Shown in pieces: positions 48,724-61,700 of a DNA stretch of 64,000 nucleotides. Within the stretch, counting starts at the first letter, position 1. Each line of letters begins with the position of its first letter. Below the pieces are notes generated by a model. That model was not told where the DNA came from. It did no database searches and saw only the letters and a program-made list of their open reading frames with translations. Origin of the DNA: Thunnus maccoyii (lineage: Eukaryota; Chordata; Actinopteri; Scombriformes; Scombridae); assembly GCF_910596095.1 (NCBI RefSeq), contig NC_056533.1, forward strand, positions 36,988,662-37,052,661. The letters are read 5' to 3'. Made by a program: the position numbers and the translations under genes.

Positions 48724-51700
48724 TCAAGGGTTGTTGAGTAGAGCAGCCGCCATGTTCTGGACGATCGCAGACTTCAGCTGAGGAATGAGGCTGATTTTCA
48801 TCAGCTTGCTGCTGGAGTACTTGTTCTTGACAGCCTGCAGAGAAACAGATTTATTCATTTAAACTTGTGCTTCACACATTTCCATTAGATATTGTGCTTT
48901 TTAAAAATCAGACAACTCACCTGGAACTTTGTTTTCCCCTCATTTACGATCACAACGTTTTTGGCGATGTGCTGCATGATCGGCTTCAGGTGGGCCTCGT
49001 CGTAAGTGGAGTAGTGCTGCTGTGTAGGAGACTGACAAGAAAGCACAGACCAGTTTAAAAAGCAGTTAAGGAAACTTCTTTATATATTAAACTGGTCGCT
49101 TCAATTCCAACAAACTCACCCACGGCAGCCCTTCCAGCAGCCGTTGAGAGAGGCACAAGGAAGCAGCGGCGATCTCAGAGGGACGATAGTGCACCATGTC
49201 GTAGTCGATGAGGGTCAACTCCATCAGATACTTGGCCAGCGTGTGTCTCTCTACATCAGACTGAGACACAAACATCCAGGACATTATAAAACATTCAACT
49301 GTCCCATATACACTTGTGTGTGTGTACGCATTAATGTGCAGTAAAAAGAGAGTCAGGGATACAATTATCAGTCCAAGCAAATAAAATGTCAGTACAACTT
49401 TCCAACTATTGTTAGAAAAGAGCAGCCAACAGATCTGACTGTTAGTATGAATTTTTATTAGGAGCATTGTTTGTGTGGTCAAATGAGTTGTGTGCAAACT
49501 CTTCGTTGAAAGACTAATTATGGAAATTTGAGTGCATTTTGTTGGCAGATCAGTTTAATATTGTGAAGGAAAAACTAATGAACTGTTCAGATAGAAAGGT
49601 GATTGGTGCTTATTGCAGTTTACTGACGGTTCCAACTTTTCACACAGTTGCCACAATCTTGATAAATCTGGTCTAAACATGAAGAAATAGTTTTCATCCT
49701 TACATCTCATTCATGCAAAAAACTCACATTAGCCACTTTGGAAGCCCGTCTGAGGAAGTGTAACGGGAGAGGACGTCCCAGCTGAAAGTTGAGGCTCCTC
49801 AGAACCAGCTGCTCCATCTCCAGAATCTGAGACTTTGTAAACGCGTTGTCTGTGATGTAGGCGAAGTCTCCGACCTCTGGAGCGTACATCTCCTCGTACT
49901 TGCAGGCCACCAGCATGGCAGTCACACCGACGAGCTGCAGCTTTCTACGAGAGACCGGCTGGACCTGCAGCGCAGCAGGAAGGTTTTTACACAGCTCACA
50001 AAAAACATGAACACAAAAACACAATTCAGGCGGTTTTTACCTGCAGAAAACGATCCAGGATGGCAACTGTCAGGTACAGAGTCTCCTGCAGCAGCTGGAA
50101 CCTGGAGTGAACCTGGACCATCCAGTCGATCAGAAGAGCTCGCATGCGGTCAGTGATTTCATAACCCTGCATGTAGTTGGCGCGTACAGCCTGCTGCACC
50201 TGCAGAGACAGACGAGGTTGTAACAACTACAAAAAGTCCACACAGCCTGATGAAACTGCAGGTTTTTGAAGTGTAAAGACATAAATAAATGTCAGACTTG
50301 TTCCATCTTTAATGTGATCAAACTAACAAAAATCCAGATGATGTCTGCACAACCGGCACAACTAATACTTTGTGGAAGCACTTTTTGCATTTATTACAGC
50401 AGCAAGTCTTTGTGAATAAGTTTCTATTAACTTTGCACATCTAGACTTTGGAATTTTATCCCAGTCTCCTTTGCAAAAAAGTTAAAAGTTCCTTCAAATT
50501 GCGATGAATCTCTGTGCTGCTCTCTTTAGTCAATCCACATGTTTAATGGGACTGAGGTTCGGGCCATTCCAAGACTGATTTCTTTTCTGAAGCCACGTCT
50601 TGGTCGACTTGGATGTTTACTTTAGATCATTGTTATTCGGAGCCATTTATTATCCCGTACGTCTTGACAAAAGCCTCTGATCCAGCTGAGAAGCAGCCCC
50701 AAAGCGTGATGCTTCCACCACCACACTGTTCCTTGGACGATGAGCTGTATCGGCTTTGCACCAAACATCTTTAAGAATTAAGGCCGAAAAGTTCAACCTT
50801 TGTTTTGTCAGACCATGAAACATTTTCCAACATGGTTTGTGATGACTGAAAGCATAATTTAGACAGTCTTGGATGTTCCTTTTTGCCACATAACTATTTG
50901 TTTTTTCCCCCCTCTGGATTTTTGTTTGTTGGAAGATCACATTAAAGATGGAACAACTGACACTTATTATTTCTGTCTTTACATTTCAAAAACCTGCAGC
51001 TTCATAAGGCTGTGTAGACGTTTTATATCCAGTGTAAAAAGACAGAGCAGAGCATTTAGCTGAGTGGGGGATTAATTACCTCCAGGTCACGTAGATAGTT
51101 ATAAATATCTTTGACATATTCTGAGCAGAGCTGTGGCATGTCAGCGTCCTGCTCGTCTACGTCCTGCACGGTGAGCAGCGCCTCAGAGAAAGCCTGGCAC
51201 AGTTCGTCCTCCTTCATCAACACGTCAGCCGACTCCTCTGAGACCGGAGGGAGAGGATCCGCAGGCGCTTCGACCCGGACTACTGGATGCACCGGCTGGG
51301 TCGGTTTTGCTTTTTGGGCACAAGATGGTTTGGCTGATTCTTTGGCTGCTCCCTTCTTCTGGAAGAAAAAAAAAAGAAAAGTTAATGTTTTATTCAGAAG
51401 CAGGCTTTTGTTGAGATTTGGGTTGTAGGGCTTGTTAGATTAGTTTCATTATCAATCAGACAATCATTTTGATTCCATGAATTGTTTAGTCTATGCAATG
51501 ACTAAAAAACAGGGAGAAAAATCCCCATCACATCCAAGAGCCCAAGATTCAGTTTGCAGTGATAGATGAGAAAGAAAGGCTACAAAACTTCACGTTTGAG
51601 AGGCCTAAACTAGAGAATATTTGACAATTTTTACTATTTTTGCTTGAAAACAACTCAAACTATAAGTTGATTATCAAAAATGGTCCACAATTGTTCTCAT

Positions 51701-52751
51701 GATGGGAAAAACAAGTAGAGTTAATTCAGCTGTCTTCCTCTAGTATCCTCTACATGGTTAGACATGAACACTAGCAGATTTTTGCTTACTGTATCTGTAT
51801 CATTTCAAAATCATGGGCGTTAATCTGCTGCCATCTACTCTTCCAGTTTCTGCCTTTCTGCCAGATGATGAAACCTGCCTGCTGTAGCATCCAGATTCCT
51901 CTTCATGTGATCAACTGAAAGACCGAATCAAGACCAACAGCCCCAAACTAGAAGTATACAGACAGGGTTGTCCACATATTTCAGCCTATTGTGAATCTTG
52001 GCGTGTGATTCACGGTGCTAAATGCAGGTGTAGCATATTTGAAGGAGGGACTTTGGCACTAAAAAGACTGTAACGTTGAAAGATATCTACTTGATTTGAC
52101 TCATTTGGACGCTGAAGCTTCATATTAGCTTCAGATAATCTTTTAAATACATTTTTGCACAAAAGGAGGACTCTGGATTTTGTCCTCCATCACTTGGATT
52201 GTAAGTGCATTATGAAGGGATCTTCTAATGGTCAGTATGAACAGGAGGGACGATTACAGCAAGAAAAACATTTTTCACTCTTCATTTGGGCTCCTGACAG
52301 ACTTGATGAATTGTGAACCTGTCCTTTAAGGGGGTATAAAATATGAAGGCCTGTTAGTGACCCAAACTGTTTGTCTTTCATAATGTTACCTTTGTGTTGT
52401 TGACTGCTGCTGCAGTAAAGTTAGTAATCTCTCCAAGAGCAGCTCTCCTCGGACCTGCTGCGGTGGTTTTACCCATCTTTACCGAGTTGTTTCTGGCTGG
52501 GAGCCGCTGAAAAGAGAAGGACATTCAATTCAAAAACTTGAGAAGCTAGAGAAAGCCGCCTGACAAAGAGCTACCTTTAATATCTACATAAAGACACAAG
52601 GGAACAAGTTAGCTTCAAGCTACAAAGATGGTGTTAGCTAACGGTGTTAGCCGGCGAAGCTAACAGCAGCCGCTTCACTACGAACTAAACACAGACAAAC
52701 AGCTAAATAAAGTAATTTACTCACCACAGCACGAGCTTCCACAGACGACAT
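48724..52751 (-). CDS. ccnb2: G2/mitotic-specific cyclin-B2
   Basis: Eight coding exons on the minus strand: 52751-52725 (ATG), 52506-52390, 51358-51080, 50199-50041, 49964-49728, 49260-49120, 49031-48921 and 48834-48724 (TGA). All junctions are in phase; the product is 393 residues (human about 398). A destruction box RAALGEITN lies at residues 30-38 (52446-52420). The cyclin N box starts around M160 with the [13 protein letters not shown] motif and the [13 protein letters not shown] segment. The C box includes [20 protein letters not shown]. The [15 protein letters not shown] block and C-terminal SSSKLMKIS favour B2 over B1. By family knowledge it activates CDK1 at mitotic entry and is degraded by the APC/C through the D-box. 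The upstream region has a cell-cycle promoter layout. Its third intron is almost filled by a transposon relic. Confidence 0.95.
50230..51025. mobile_element. DNA transposon relic with about 100-bp terminal inverted repeats, flanked by TA
   Basis: The left end (ACACAGCCTGATGAAACTGC.. through TTCCATCTTTAATGTGATC) is matched by the reverse complement of the right end (about 50912-51025). TA dinucleotides lie just outside both ends. The interior (50680-50840) has the well-known fish repeat pattern AGCGTGATGCTTCCACCACC and AAGTTCAACCTTTGTTTTGTCAGACC. A minus-strand open stretch here loosely resembles part of a Tc1-type transposase, but I do not claim a working protein. It occupies most of ccnb2 intron 3 (50200-51079). 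Confidence 0.7.
51420..51695. repeat. Degraded GCTGCAAC element in ccnb2 intron 2
   Basis: Carries the forward-type layout (TAGATTAGTTTCATTATCAATCAG..CAAGATTCAGTTTGCAG..TTGAGAGGCCTAAACTAGAGAAT) without clean ends. Confidence 0.5.
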
Positions 52752-52882
52752 ATTTAACGTCGACAACGAGGCCAAACTGTGACTTCAGGAAACGATTTTA
52801 TTTCACCACCAACCAGCTCAATTTACCGACCAGATCCGTGAACACCGATTTCTGCAGGTAAACAACAGTGAGCCGAGCAGCT

Positions 52883-52942
52883 TTCAAATAGCGCTCCGTC
52901 GAATCTGATTGGCTGAATTTTTGAAAGGACGCTCCTGATTGG
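52883..52942 (-). promoter_or_regulatory. ccnb2 promoter: two CCAAT boxes and a CHR-like element
   Basis: On the minus strand two CCAAT boxes (52942-52938 and 52912-52908) are spaced 30 bp apart in CAGCCAATCAG contexts. Then comes GAGCGC followed closely by TTTGAA (52888-52883), a CDE/CHR-like pair. NF-Y-bound CCAAT boxes about 30 bp apart plus a CHR are the known layout of G2/M gene promoters, including mammalian CCNB2. The pair lies about 130 bp before the ATG. Confidence 0.7.
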
Positions 52943-52978
52943 CTGACTACACACACAGTGGCCAAAGGTAAAGGTGAA

Positions 52979-53072
52979 AGTACATAAGTATTATGAGCTT
53001 GATGTAGTTAAAGTATTGCAGTAAAAGTACATATGTATTATGAGCTTGATGTAGTTAAAGTATTGCAGTAAA
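52979..53072. repeat. 47-bp tandem duplication upstream of ccnb2
   Basis: AGTACATAAGTATTATGAGC.. (52979-53025) is repeated at 53026-53072 with essentially one local change (TAAGTA versus TATGTA). It begins about 40 bp beyond the distal CCAAT box. Confidence 0.9.
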
Positions 53073-54438
53073 AGTAGTGGTTTGGTCCCTCTGACTGATA
53101 TATTATTATATATGACATCATTAGATTATTAATAGTGAAGCATCAGTGTTAGAGCAGCATGTTACTGTTGTAGCTGCTGGAGGTGGAGCTAGTTTACACT
53201 ACTTTATATACAGTTAGCTAGTTTAGTCCAGTGGTTCCCAACCTAGGGGTCGGGCCCCTCCTCAAAGGGTCAGCAGATAAATCTGAGGGGTCGATCATGT
53301 TTTTTTAATGAAAATGTTTAAACCAAAAAGTAACTAGTAACTAAAGCTGTAAATAAAAAGCAAATAAATGTAGTGGAGTAGAAAGTACAATATTTCCCTC
53401 TGAAATGTAGTGGAGTGGAAGTATAAAGTAGCATCACATGGAAATACTCAAGTACAGTACAAGTACCTCAAAACTGCACTTAAGTACAGTATTTGAGTAA
53501 ATGTACTTAGTTACTTTCTACCACTCATTATGTTAATAGAGGTGATTTTTTTCAGTAATACACATGTTGTTGATTGATGATCAGTGATATTCAGCCTCAG
53601 CACAAACTGCTTGTTAGAGCTAAATTACCAAACAATTAATAATAAAGGAAATTATATTTTCTGTGTTGACATTTAGGTAAACAAGTAAAATAAGGGTCTG
53701 TGCTCTTTAACTGTCAAACATGGCAGCAACATTTTCATATACAGTATGTTGAAGTAGTACGTAGTATGCAGCAGCTTTAAAAAATGAATGTTGGATGTTT
53801 TTTTCAGGGAAATTAATTTTTGCAAACATCTAAAATTTAAATAATAGACATGACGTCATTGTGAATGAGACAAGTGCAGGATGTCAGGATTTGTGTTTGC
53901 TAGGATGGAGATGGATAGATGGATTTGCAGTTTTGTTTTTTGTTTTTAAACTAAAAGTAAATTAATAAACCGGATGTTAAACTGCAATCCTGATGAAATT
54001 ACCCGATCCTGAAGGTTCTCTCATCAGCTGAGGCTGCGGTACCAACTGTTAGGCTTTAATTAATAAAACAAAATCAAATACTTACAAACATTCAATTCTT
54101 ATATATTTTAATATCTATTTTTCCACTAATTATAGTGATGTAATATGTCACATCAAAGCCAACATCTGTAAATATGCAGCAGGTGTTTTTAAAATGCAAA
54201 AGTTACATTTTCCATTAAATAATCCCTAAACCCACAGCTCACTGTTTCCTATCAATTTAAGAGGGAAAAACACATAATAATTCATATAATCACACAGAAT
54301 AACAGGAGAAACACACCCGTCATTTATATGTTTATATCTAAATACTTCCAGAAGGAAAACAGACCGAACAGAATTTCTAAATATATAATTTGTAATTAAA
54401 TTTGCAGCTTGAATGTCTTTTATTTGAGTAATAAACAC

Positions 54439-54617
54439 TTATCCGTCTAACCAGAGATAATCACATCCTACGGTGGCGTCAGTGATGCGTCTATATTCTC
54501 TACGTAAGGCTGCCACATTAATATGAAAGGTTCTGTATCCTTTTTTTAAGGCTGCATGTGATCTTTCCACAACTGTTCGTATCAGTGAGTAAAAGGGAAT
54601 CAGATCTCGGTTGGTTC
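54439..54617 (-). CDS. Orphan terminal-exon-like ORF, unidentified protein
   Basis: On the minus strand a polypyrimidine tract and AG acceptor (ending 54618) open into a clean 58-codon reading frame: TNRDLIPFYSLIRTVVERSH at the start, then a basic, helix-like middle (AALRREYRRI), and GCDYLWLDG before TAA at 54441-54439. AATAAA follows on the minus strand at 54424-54419, about 15 bases after the stop. Acceptor, ORF, stop and poly(A) signal together look like a real last exon. I do not recognise the protein, and no upstream partner exon was found before cars1, so it may be a fragment of a lost or moved gene or part of a mobile element. Confidence 0.35.
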
Positions 54618-56217
54618 CTATTTTAAAAAGAAAGAGACGCTGCAGTAATGAGATTATTATAAGTCTCATATTATAAGTTGACAAAGATGGACAAGCGGTG
54701 GCGCTTACTGCTGATTTATTGAAGCATCTTTTCTATCTGATAAGAGTAGCTGAAGTCGCATCTTTACATAACCATGAAATTGCAAAACACAAACAGTACA
54801 AAAATACACAAGCCTAATGGACGGCTGAATAATATAAAGCACTAAAGTTATATTTTCCCTGTATAATAAGAAAACAGCTGCCCAGATTTAAAGGACAAGT
54901 GTGCTGATATTCTGTGTTTTCCTTATTGTCAACAACTCTCATGAAAAGAGATAAACACACATCATCCTGTTGCTGGAAATACTCACTAGAGCATTAAATG
55001 TGGATTCATCCACCGCTGAAAATAGTCCCCAGCTAACGCACTGTTTCCTCTAGTTTGAGTGACGTTTGCGAAAAACTACAAAGACCAGCTGCTTTTATGA
55101 AATTACAGACTTTTTTTTTTTTTTTTAAAGAAACTATATTTATATGAGAGCTGTTTTTAAAGGTTTACATCTTCAGTAGGAACCACCGAACCTGAGGATG
55201 AGGAGCCTCAGACACGTTGTTGGTCTTTTCATGGGATTTGTTGACAGCATAAAAAAAGCTGAACAAAAACTACAGTCCTGTCCTTTAATATTGTAAAAAA
55301 TCAATTAAATTGGCCAAAGATGGAACTGAAATGAGGAAAAACACTTCAGATTGATGCAAATATGTGAACAAACGTATCATTGATCCTCTCACTGACGGTC
55401 GACTAGATCCAATTATGACGTCATCAATCAGTTCTCAATCAATCTGTTCAGACATTCCTAACTGAAGGTGTTTTTTTTTTAAAATACAAAGTTCATGAAC
55501 CTTTTTATTAAGTTAAGCCAAAAGAACAGCTGTATAAAGCAACACTGTTCTAGAAATTAAAAAAAAAAAGCTCTATAAGCGAGGAAGCTGTGGCGGGAAA
55601 AGTAAAGACAGTATTGGTCCAACACTGATTTTTATTTAAAAAGTTCAGCCAATTCTGATCTAGAAATGTAGATACGGACAAGGTGACATATTAAAGGAAA
55701 AACCTGAATAAATGTTTGGAGAAATGCTTTTTTCCAAATATGAAAATGGTGACAGTGAAAGCTCCACCACCATCAAAAAACACAAAATAAAGGAATATTT
55801 TTGTAAAAATGGTGTTTTTTTTTTATCTATGACATGGTGGAAAAACACCTTATTAAGACATTTTATGTTTTTCATTTAAGTTGTCACCCATCTGTATGTT
55901 GTCTTTTAATTTTTTATGGTTAATATGTTAAATCATACAGTAAAAAAAAAATGTATTTAATCCTTTAAATGACTGGCAGTGCTACAGAGTTCCAGTAGAA
56001 ACACCATCAGTGTATAAAACATTTGCAGTCAGTTGGAGCTGCGCTGTCACATCATTAAAACCTCATTTCATTTACTGTCTTGCTGCTGTTGCGGAGAGAC
56101 GATGAGATACAAACAGAATTAGTTAAAAGGATTTTGGTTATGTTTTTGTCCAATTTTTTTACCGTATAGTTTTTCTGACCAGAAACAGATATACAGGAGA
56201 CAAACTGGCCTTTAACA

Positions 56218-56223
56218 TTTATT
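56218..56223 (-). promoter_or_regulatory. cars1 poly(A) signal
   Basis: AATAAA on the minus strand about 60 bases after the cars1 stop codon. Confidence 0.55.
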
Positions 56224-56282
56224 CTGTTGGTATTCTGCAGAGGCGGGTTCTTGGGATCGTTTTTTTTAGTAAACACACATAA

Positions 56283-58679
56283 TCAGTTGCCGTTCTGGTT
56301 CATCTCCAGATACTCGTTGTGTAATTTTTCTTGGGTCTCGTAGAGTTTTCGCAGCTTCTTGGCTTGACCTTTGCTGATCTCCTTCCCTTCGGCGTCATGA
56401 GTGGGGAAACCCTGTTAACAGTCGACGAGGACGAAGAACAAGATGATTTAACATGAGAATATTACAGACATCTTGTAAAAAACATTCATTAAATATAAAT
56501 GCATAATAATGAAGAGTGTTCTCTTAATTGATAGCAGAAATAAAAGCTTTTAGTGACACATCAAACTTTGCAAGAACGACATTGATGAAGGAAACTTTCT
56601 CCCTTTAAAATGAAGTTTCACAGCCGCTGGTGCAGCAAACTGGCTCTGTGTTAATTACTGTGTTAATTACTACTGTATAAATACATAAATGTAAGGTTTC
56701 CTATGGTTTTACATTACAATGATCTACATGTGGCTTTATCAATGTACAGACTGATGGTTTCAGGGCTTCAATTAACACGTAAAAAATAAGAAAATTTGTT
56801 ACCGTTTCATCAAATTTGGAATATTTGTCAGTTTCTGCGCGAAACATCTCACATGGAGGGATCTTCATTTTTGCAAGTTTAGCCATCTGAAACAGAAAAA
56901 AAACAAGTAAATTAACATGTTAATAGTCAGAGAAACAAAAAACAGGACGAAACTTCTCTTCATGGAAACATCTGGAAATGGATTTAATGTAAATAAACGT
57001 GGACTTTAACTAAAATGTTCATCTGACTGACCTCTTGTTCTTGTTTCTTCTTGGCGGCTTCTTCCTTCTTCCTTTTCTTCTCATCTTCCATCTGTGGAAG
57101 AGGAAAATGATGGTGAACAAAGAACCTTTATGTTAGAAATTTCAGATCCATTTACAAAAACATTAAACTCTTACTGGAGTGATGTGTCATCCAAAAAAAC
57201 AACAAGCTGGGATTTCAGAGTTTTTCTGTCTGTGTTAAAATGTATCTAAAGTTTATTTCTTCTGGTCTGAACGACAGCAGAAAGGTTTAATTTGTTGTGC
57301 TTTTGTCCAGAGATCATAAACAGTCACACAGACTAACAGATGGCTTCTTTATTGAGCAGAGTTACTGGTTTCTACAACTTAAACTGTGCTGTGAGTTCAC
57401 CTTCATGCAGGTAAATAATGCTCGTCACCATCAGTCCAGACTTTATTTCATTCTGCAAACTATAATGTTCTTTTACCATCTTCTTCTCCTCTTTCTCCTT
57501 CAGTAATGTCTCCTTGTCCACCAGTTTGACCACCGTCGGCAGACCTGTAAGGACCATAAAGCAGTTCTTCAGTTTTATTGTGTTGTTGTTACTCCGTCAA
57601 TCCTTTACTTTAACTTTTAAAATCACATCTTGGATGAAAGAGCTGCTTGTACATGACAATAACAAGCACTTGCTGTTATAAACCATTTATTAACTGTTTA
57701 TACGCTGCTTATAAAAGCTTCATAATGGGGTTAGATGACAGAATATTGTAGTTTCAAAGCTCCGTTACCTTCATGATCTTCCAGTCGGACGCCCAGCTCC
57801 GGTAACGTATCATCACGGACGACGTCACAGAGCTGCAGCAGCTCCAACACTGGATCAGATTAAAAAAAAAGGACTTTAATTCACCTTGAAGACGAACTTA
57901 GAACCTGATTCAGTGCTTGAGTTAAACTTCCAGGAGAGATAGAAGGAGATCAGAGTAACCGTCGTCCTCACCTTTCTGCTCTCTGGCGATTCTTCGGACT
58001 CCCTCTCTGAAGTCCGACAGCACTGTGAGGTACGGCATCACCGTGCTCTCCAGCTGGAAACACAGCAGCAGCAATATGTTAATAACTTTAATTAAATAGC
58101 AGCAGCTTGAAAATGTAAATGTGTTTTTTTTTTGGACATGATGTTCAGTTGGAGGAAATCCTGAAAAGCTGGAGGACAAACAGCTCACTACACTGAACTA
58201 AACTGCAGCTTTTTAACTAAAAATAAATTAATAAATAGTATATTAGTGATGTGACATATGTTTGAGACTAGGGCTGCAAGTTTTGATTATTCTTATTATC
58301 AATTAATCTGCCAATTAATCAATTAAAATATATACATATCAGAAAATGGTGAAAAAATGCCCTTCACAGCATCCTGGAGTCCAGAGTCATTCACTCAGGT
58401 GTCTTATTTTGTCCAACCAACAGTCCAAAACCCCAAAATATTACATTTACACTAATGCAAAACCAACAAATGCAACAAATTCTCACATCTGAGAGCCTTA
58501 AACTAGCAGATGTTTTGCATTTTTGCTTGAAAAGTTACTTAATTGATAGCTTGATTGTCAAAATATTTAAAAATTCTAATTCATCAACTAGTCAATTATT
58601 GGACTGATAGCTGCAGCTCTATTTGAGACAAAGTATAATGAACTTAAGACTGATTCCTCAGTAAAATAATAATAATAAC

Positions 58680-58720
<41 letters not shown>

Positions 58721-61700
58721 GCGGCACATTTCTCATGATAGTCAAATGTCAGATACGTCTCCACCAACAAGAAAGAAAACGCTTCTTTTCTTACATCGAT
58801 GTTCTGACTTTGTCCTCCCACTGGGAAACCAACAGGCTCTGATCCTTCAATGGCACCAAATATCTAGACGATAAAAGTAAAATATTCAGTGGCTTTGACA
58901 GGAAACATTTAATCCTCCACCGTCAGATGAAACTGTGTTTGTTATGTAGACACTTGATGATGTAGTTTATTAATGTGAGATTCAAGCTAACAAGCATCTG
59001 AACTGGATCAACATTTAAAAATGTTTCTTACAATTACAAACTAAAACTACTGATGTTATGTTCAACACTGTCTGTGTATTAAATGAATACAGTTTGAACA
59101 ATGTTCGGCCAAGATTACTCACAATGTTTAAAGTGACAGAAAACAAAACACAATCAAACATTTTAAAACCCTGATTACAACTCTTATATTAAATAAAAAA
59201 CAGTGAAAACCTGTGAAAAACAAGTTTGTATATTAAGTTGAGACTTAATGCAATTTAAAGACCAAAAGCTACAATGTGTTAGTTCTTCTCTCAATATTTC
59301 CTACTGAAGATGTAAACTGTAGTTTAAGGTAACACTTTATTTTACATTTTTCATTTTATATTAATTTCATGAGTAATTTGCAGGATTTTAATGGTGAATT
59401 TTTAGGACATTTTACAATAAAGATGGTGCAATTTGGTACAAAGTATAAGGAAAAAAAAGTTACATTGGTTTAGTTGGTAATTCATCATGTTTGAGTTTAT
59501 ATGTAGCTAAAATTCTTAATAAATTAGACTACTGACAATTCATTAAGTGCATTAAGTGAAGAACATACTTAGTTTTCCATGTGTAGTTTGGTGTGTCAAA
59601 CAATATATTAGCATATTATGATATCAGCAACATACAAACCCAAAAATAAAGGGTGGGGACTCACCAACTACAGCAACTTAACACTTTTTCTTATAATTTG
59701 TACCAAATTGCACGACCCTGTCTGTAAAATATCCTGAAAATTAACCGTTAAATACCTGAAAATTACTCCAGAAAATGGTCTGGTCACTGTAGTTTTGTAG
59801 CAAACGTTACTCAAACAGAACAAAAAAAATGCAGTTAAATTAAATTTGGCTTCAAATTGCTGTTAATGATCAACTGAAACAAATCATATTTAGAGGGAGA
59901 TGTGCGACAGGATGATGAAAACAGCAGCAGCAGGAACAACGTGCTCACCTTCAACATGTTGGTGAGATACACAGCGATACTCTCCATCAGCATGCGGTTG
60001 GGTCTCAGCTTGGCGCTCTTCCTGCTGGCGATGTAGGTGTTGCTCTGGCCGACCAGCACTCTCATCTCCTCCATGGCGGTGCGAGTATCCATGTTGTCAC
60101 ACAGAGCCTCGTGGACGGCAGACTTCCTGTCGTAGAAACTAGATAACACACACACACGCGTAACCTTTAAGCTTTAAGTCACGTTTGTTTTAACTGCTTC
60201 AAATGCAGCGTTACCGCCACACTGAGCATGTGTGGAAATGATTATTATTGTTGTTTCCACTTACCCGTTGTTCAGCTCCACCTCTGCTGCCTCCCACTTC
60301 TCAAACTGACCGGTGATGTCAGTGGGAGCGCGCAGGATGTCTTTCACATTCAGGAAGAACTCCTGTTACATGAAAAAAAACACACACACATCAATACAAA
60401 ACACCGTATTAATATAAACGTCTTAATTAAGAGGCTCGTTTGTCCCGTTTTCACCTACATTCATGAACTTCTCGTACTGGACGGCTGACTCCATCGTGTT
60501 GGAAGAGTAGTCCAGGGTGTCTTTCCAGGAATGCATCAGGAAAGCCAGACGGAGCTGACGAGCTGCAGGAGGACGAACAGAACAGCTAAAAACATCTCAG
60601 ATCGAATCTAAACAGATCAAATTTTCCTCTACATCCAACAGTGAGCTGTGCTTTAACTGCTACAAGACAGAAGAAGAAGAAGAAGAAGAATCACCTCAAC
60701 AACTTAAAAGTCCAATTAAAATCATCAGTTTCATAGTTTATTAAACTGATTTTAGTTTCTTTGTGCAAGAGATGATGATAAAACATTTATTACAGTGGAC
60801 TTAGTTTAACTGACCCTCGGTTTAGATGGTTCATAGAACCGTTTTCATAATCGATCAGGTGTTTATAACATTAATGACGTGAAGCAGATCCAGATGTGTT
60901 ACCTGTGTTCTTTGCCAAGGCGTCCTTAATAGTGATGAAGTTCTTTAGAGACTTTGACATCTTGCATCCTGCGATCGTCAGGTGTCCGGTGTGCAGGAAG
61001 TAACGGACCCAGAAATCATTTTCAAAGAAAGCCTGTAAACCAGAGGTGTCTTTTATTACATTCCAGTTAATCTAATTAAACTACAGGTTGAATGTTTTGT
61101 GTCTGAGTGTTTTTATGACCTGCTGCATCCATGTTTCACACGTTTAAAGTAAACCTTTTCAGTAACTGACGGACAGTTTTTGCTCTCGTACCTCAGACTG
61201 AGCCAACTCGTTGTCGTGATGGGGGAACCGCAGATCAAAGCCGCCGCCGTGGATGTCCATGGACTCTCCCAAGATGGAGCCAGCCATGGCTGAACATTCA
61301 ATATGCCAGCCGGGCCTTCCCTGTTACAACATCAAAAAGTCCTTCAGTTTTCTGCTTTCAGGGGAAAAACCTCCGTCTAGTCAACCTTTGTGGAGGTTAT
61401 GATCTTTACAAGTTATATTGGATATTATATAAACTACAATAAGAGACTCATCGAGACATTCAGAGCTCTCACCTTCCCCCACGGAGACTCCCAGGAAGGC
61501 TCTCCGGGTTTGGAGGCTTTCCACAAGGCAAAGTCATTCTGGGACTTTTTCTCACTTAATCTGTCAGCAGAGATGCTCAGATCCCCTACAGAGCCGGACG
61601 AGATGAAGGAAAGGTAAATAAAAATAAAAATAATAAGATGATGATCAAGGCCGACATGACTGTAACTGACACTTTTAACTACAGCTGCAACGATTAGTCG

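Larger units (their letters stand above)
52752..56282. other. Spacer between ccnb2 start and cars1 3' end
   Basis: Contains the ccnb2 promoter, a 47-bp unit repeated twice (52979-53072), an AAATGTAGTGGAGT-type repeat (about 53335-53525), the orphan exon-like ORF (54439-54617), and a repeat near 55000-55070 that is the inverse of part of 16355-16440. The cars1 poly(A) signal is at 56223-56218 on the minus strand. The remainder is AT-rich and holds nothing I recognise. Confidence 0.55.

Noticed and set aside
50650-50940. Transposase gene in ccnb2 intron 3
   Set aside because: Only a weak, short resemblance to a Tc1-type protein remains; no catalytic triad or full frame, so it is treated as part of a relic.
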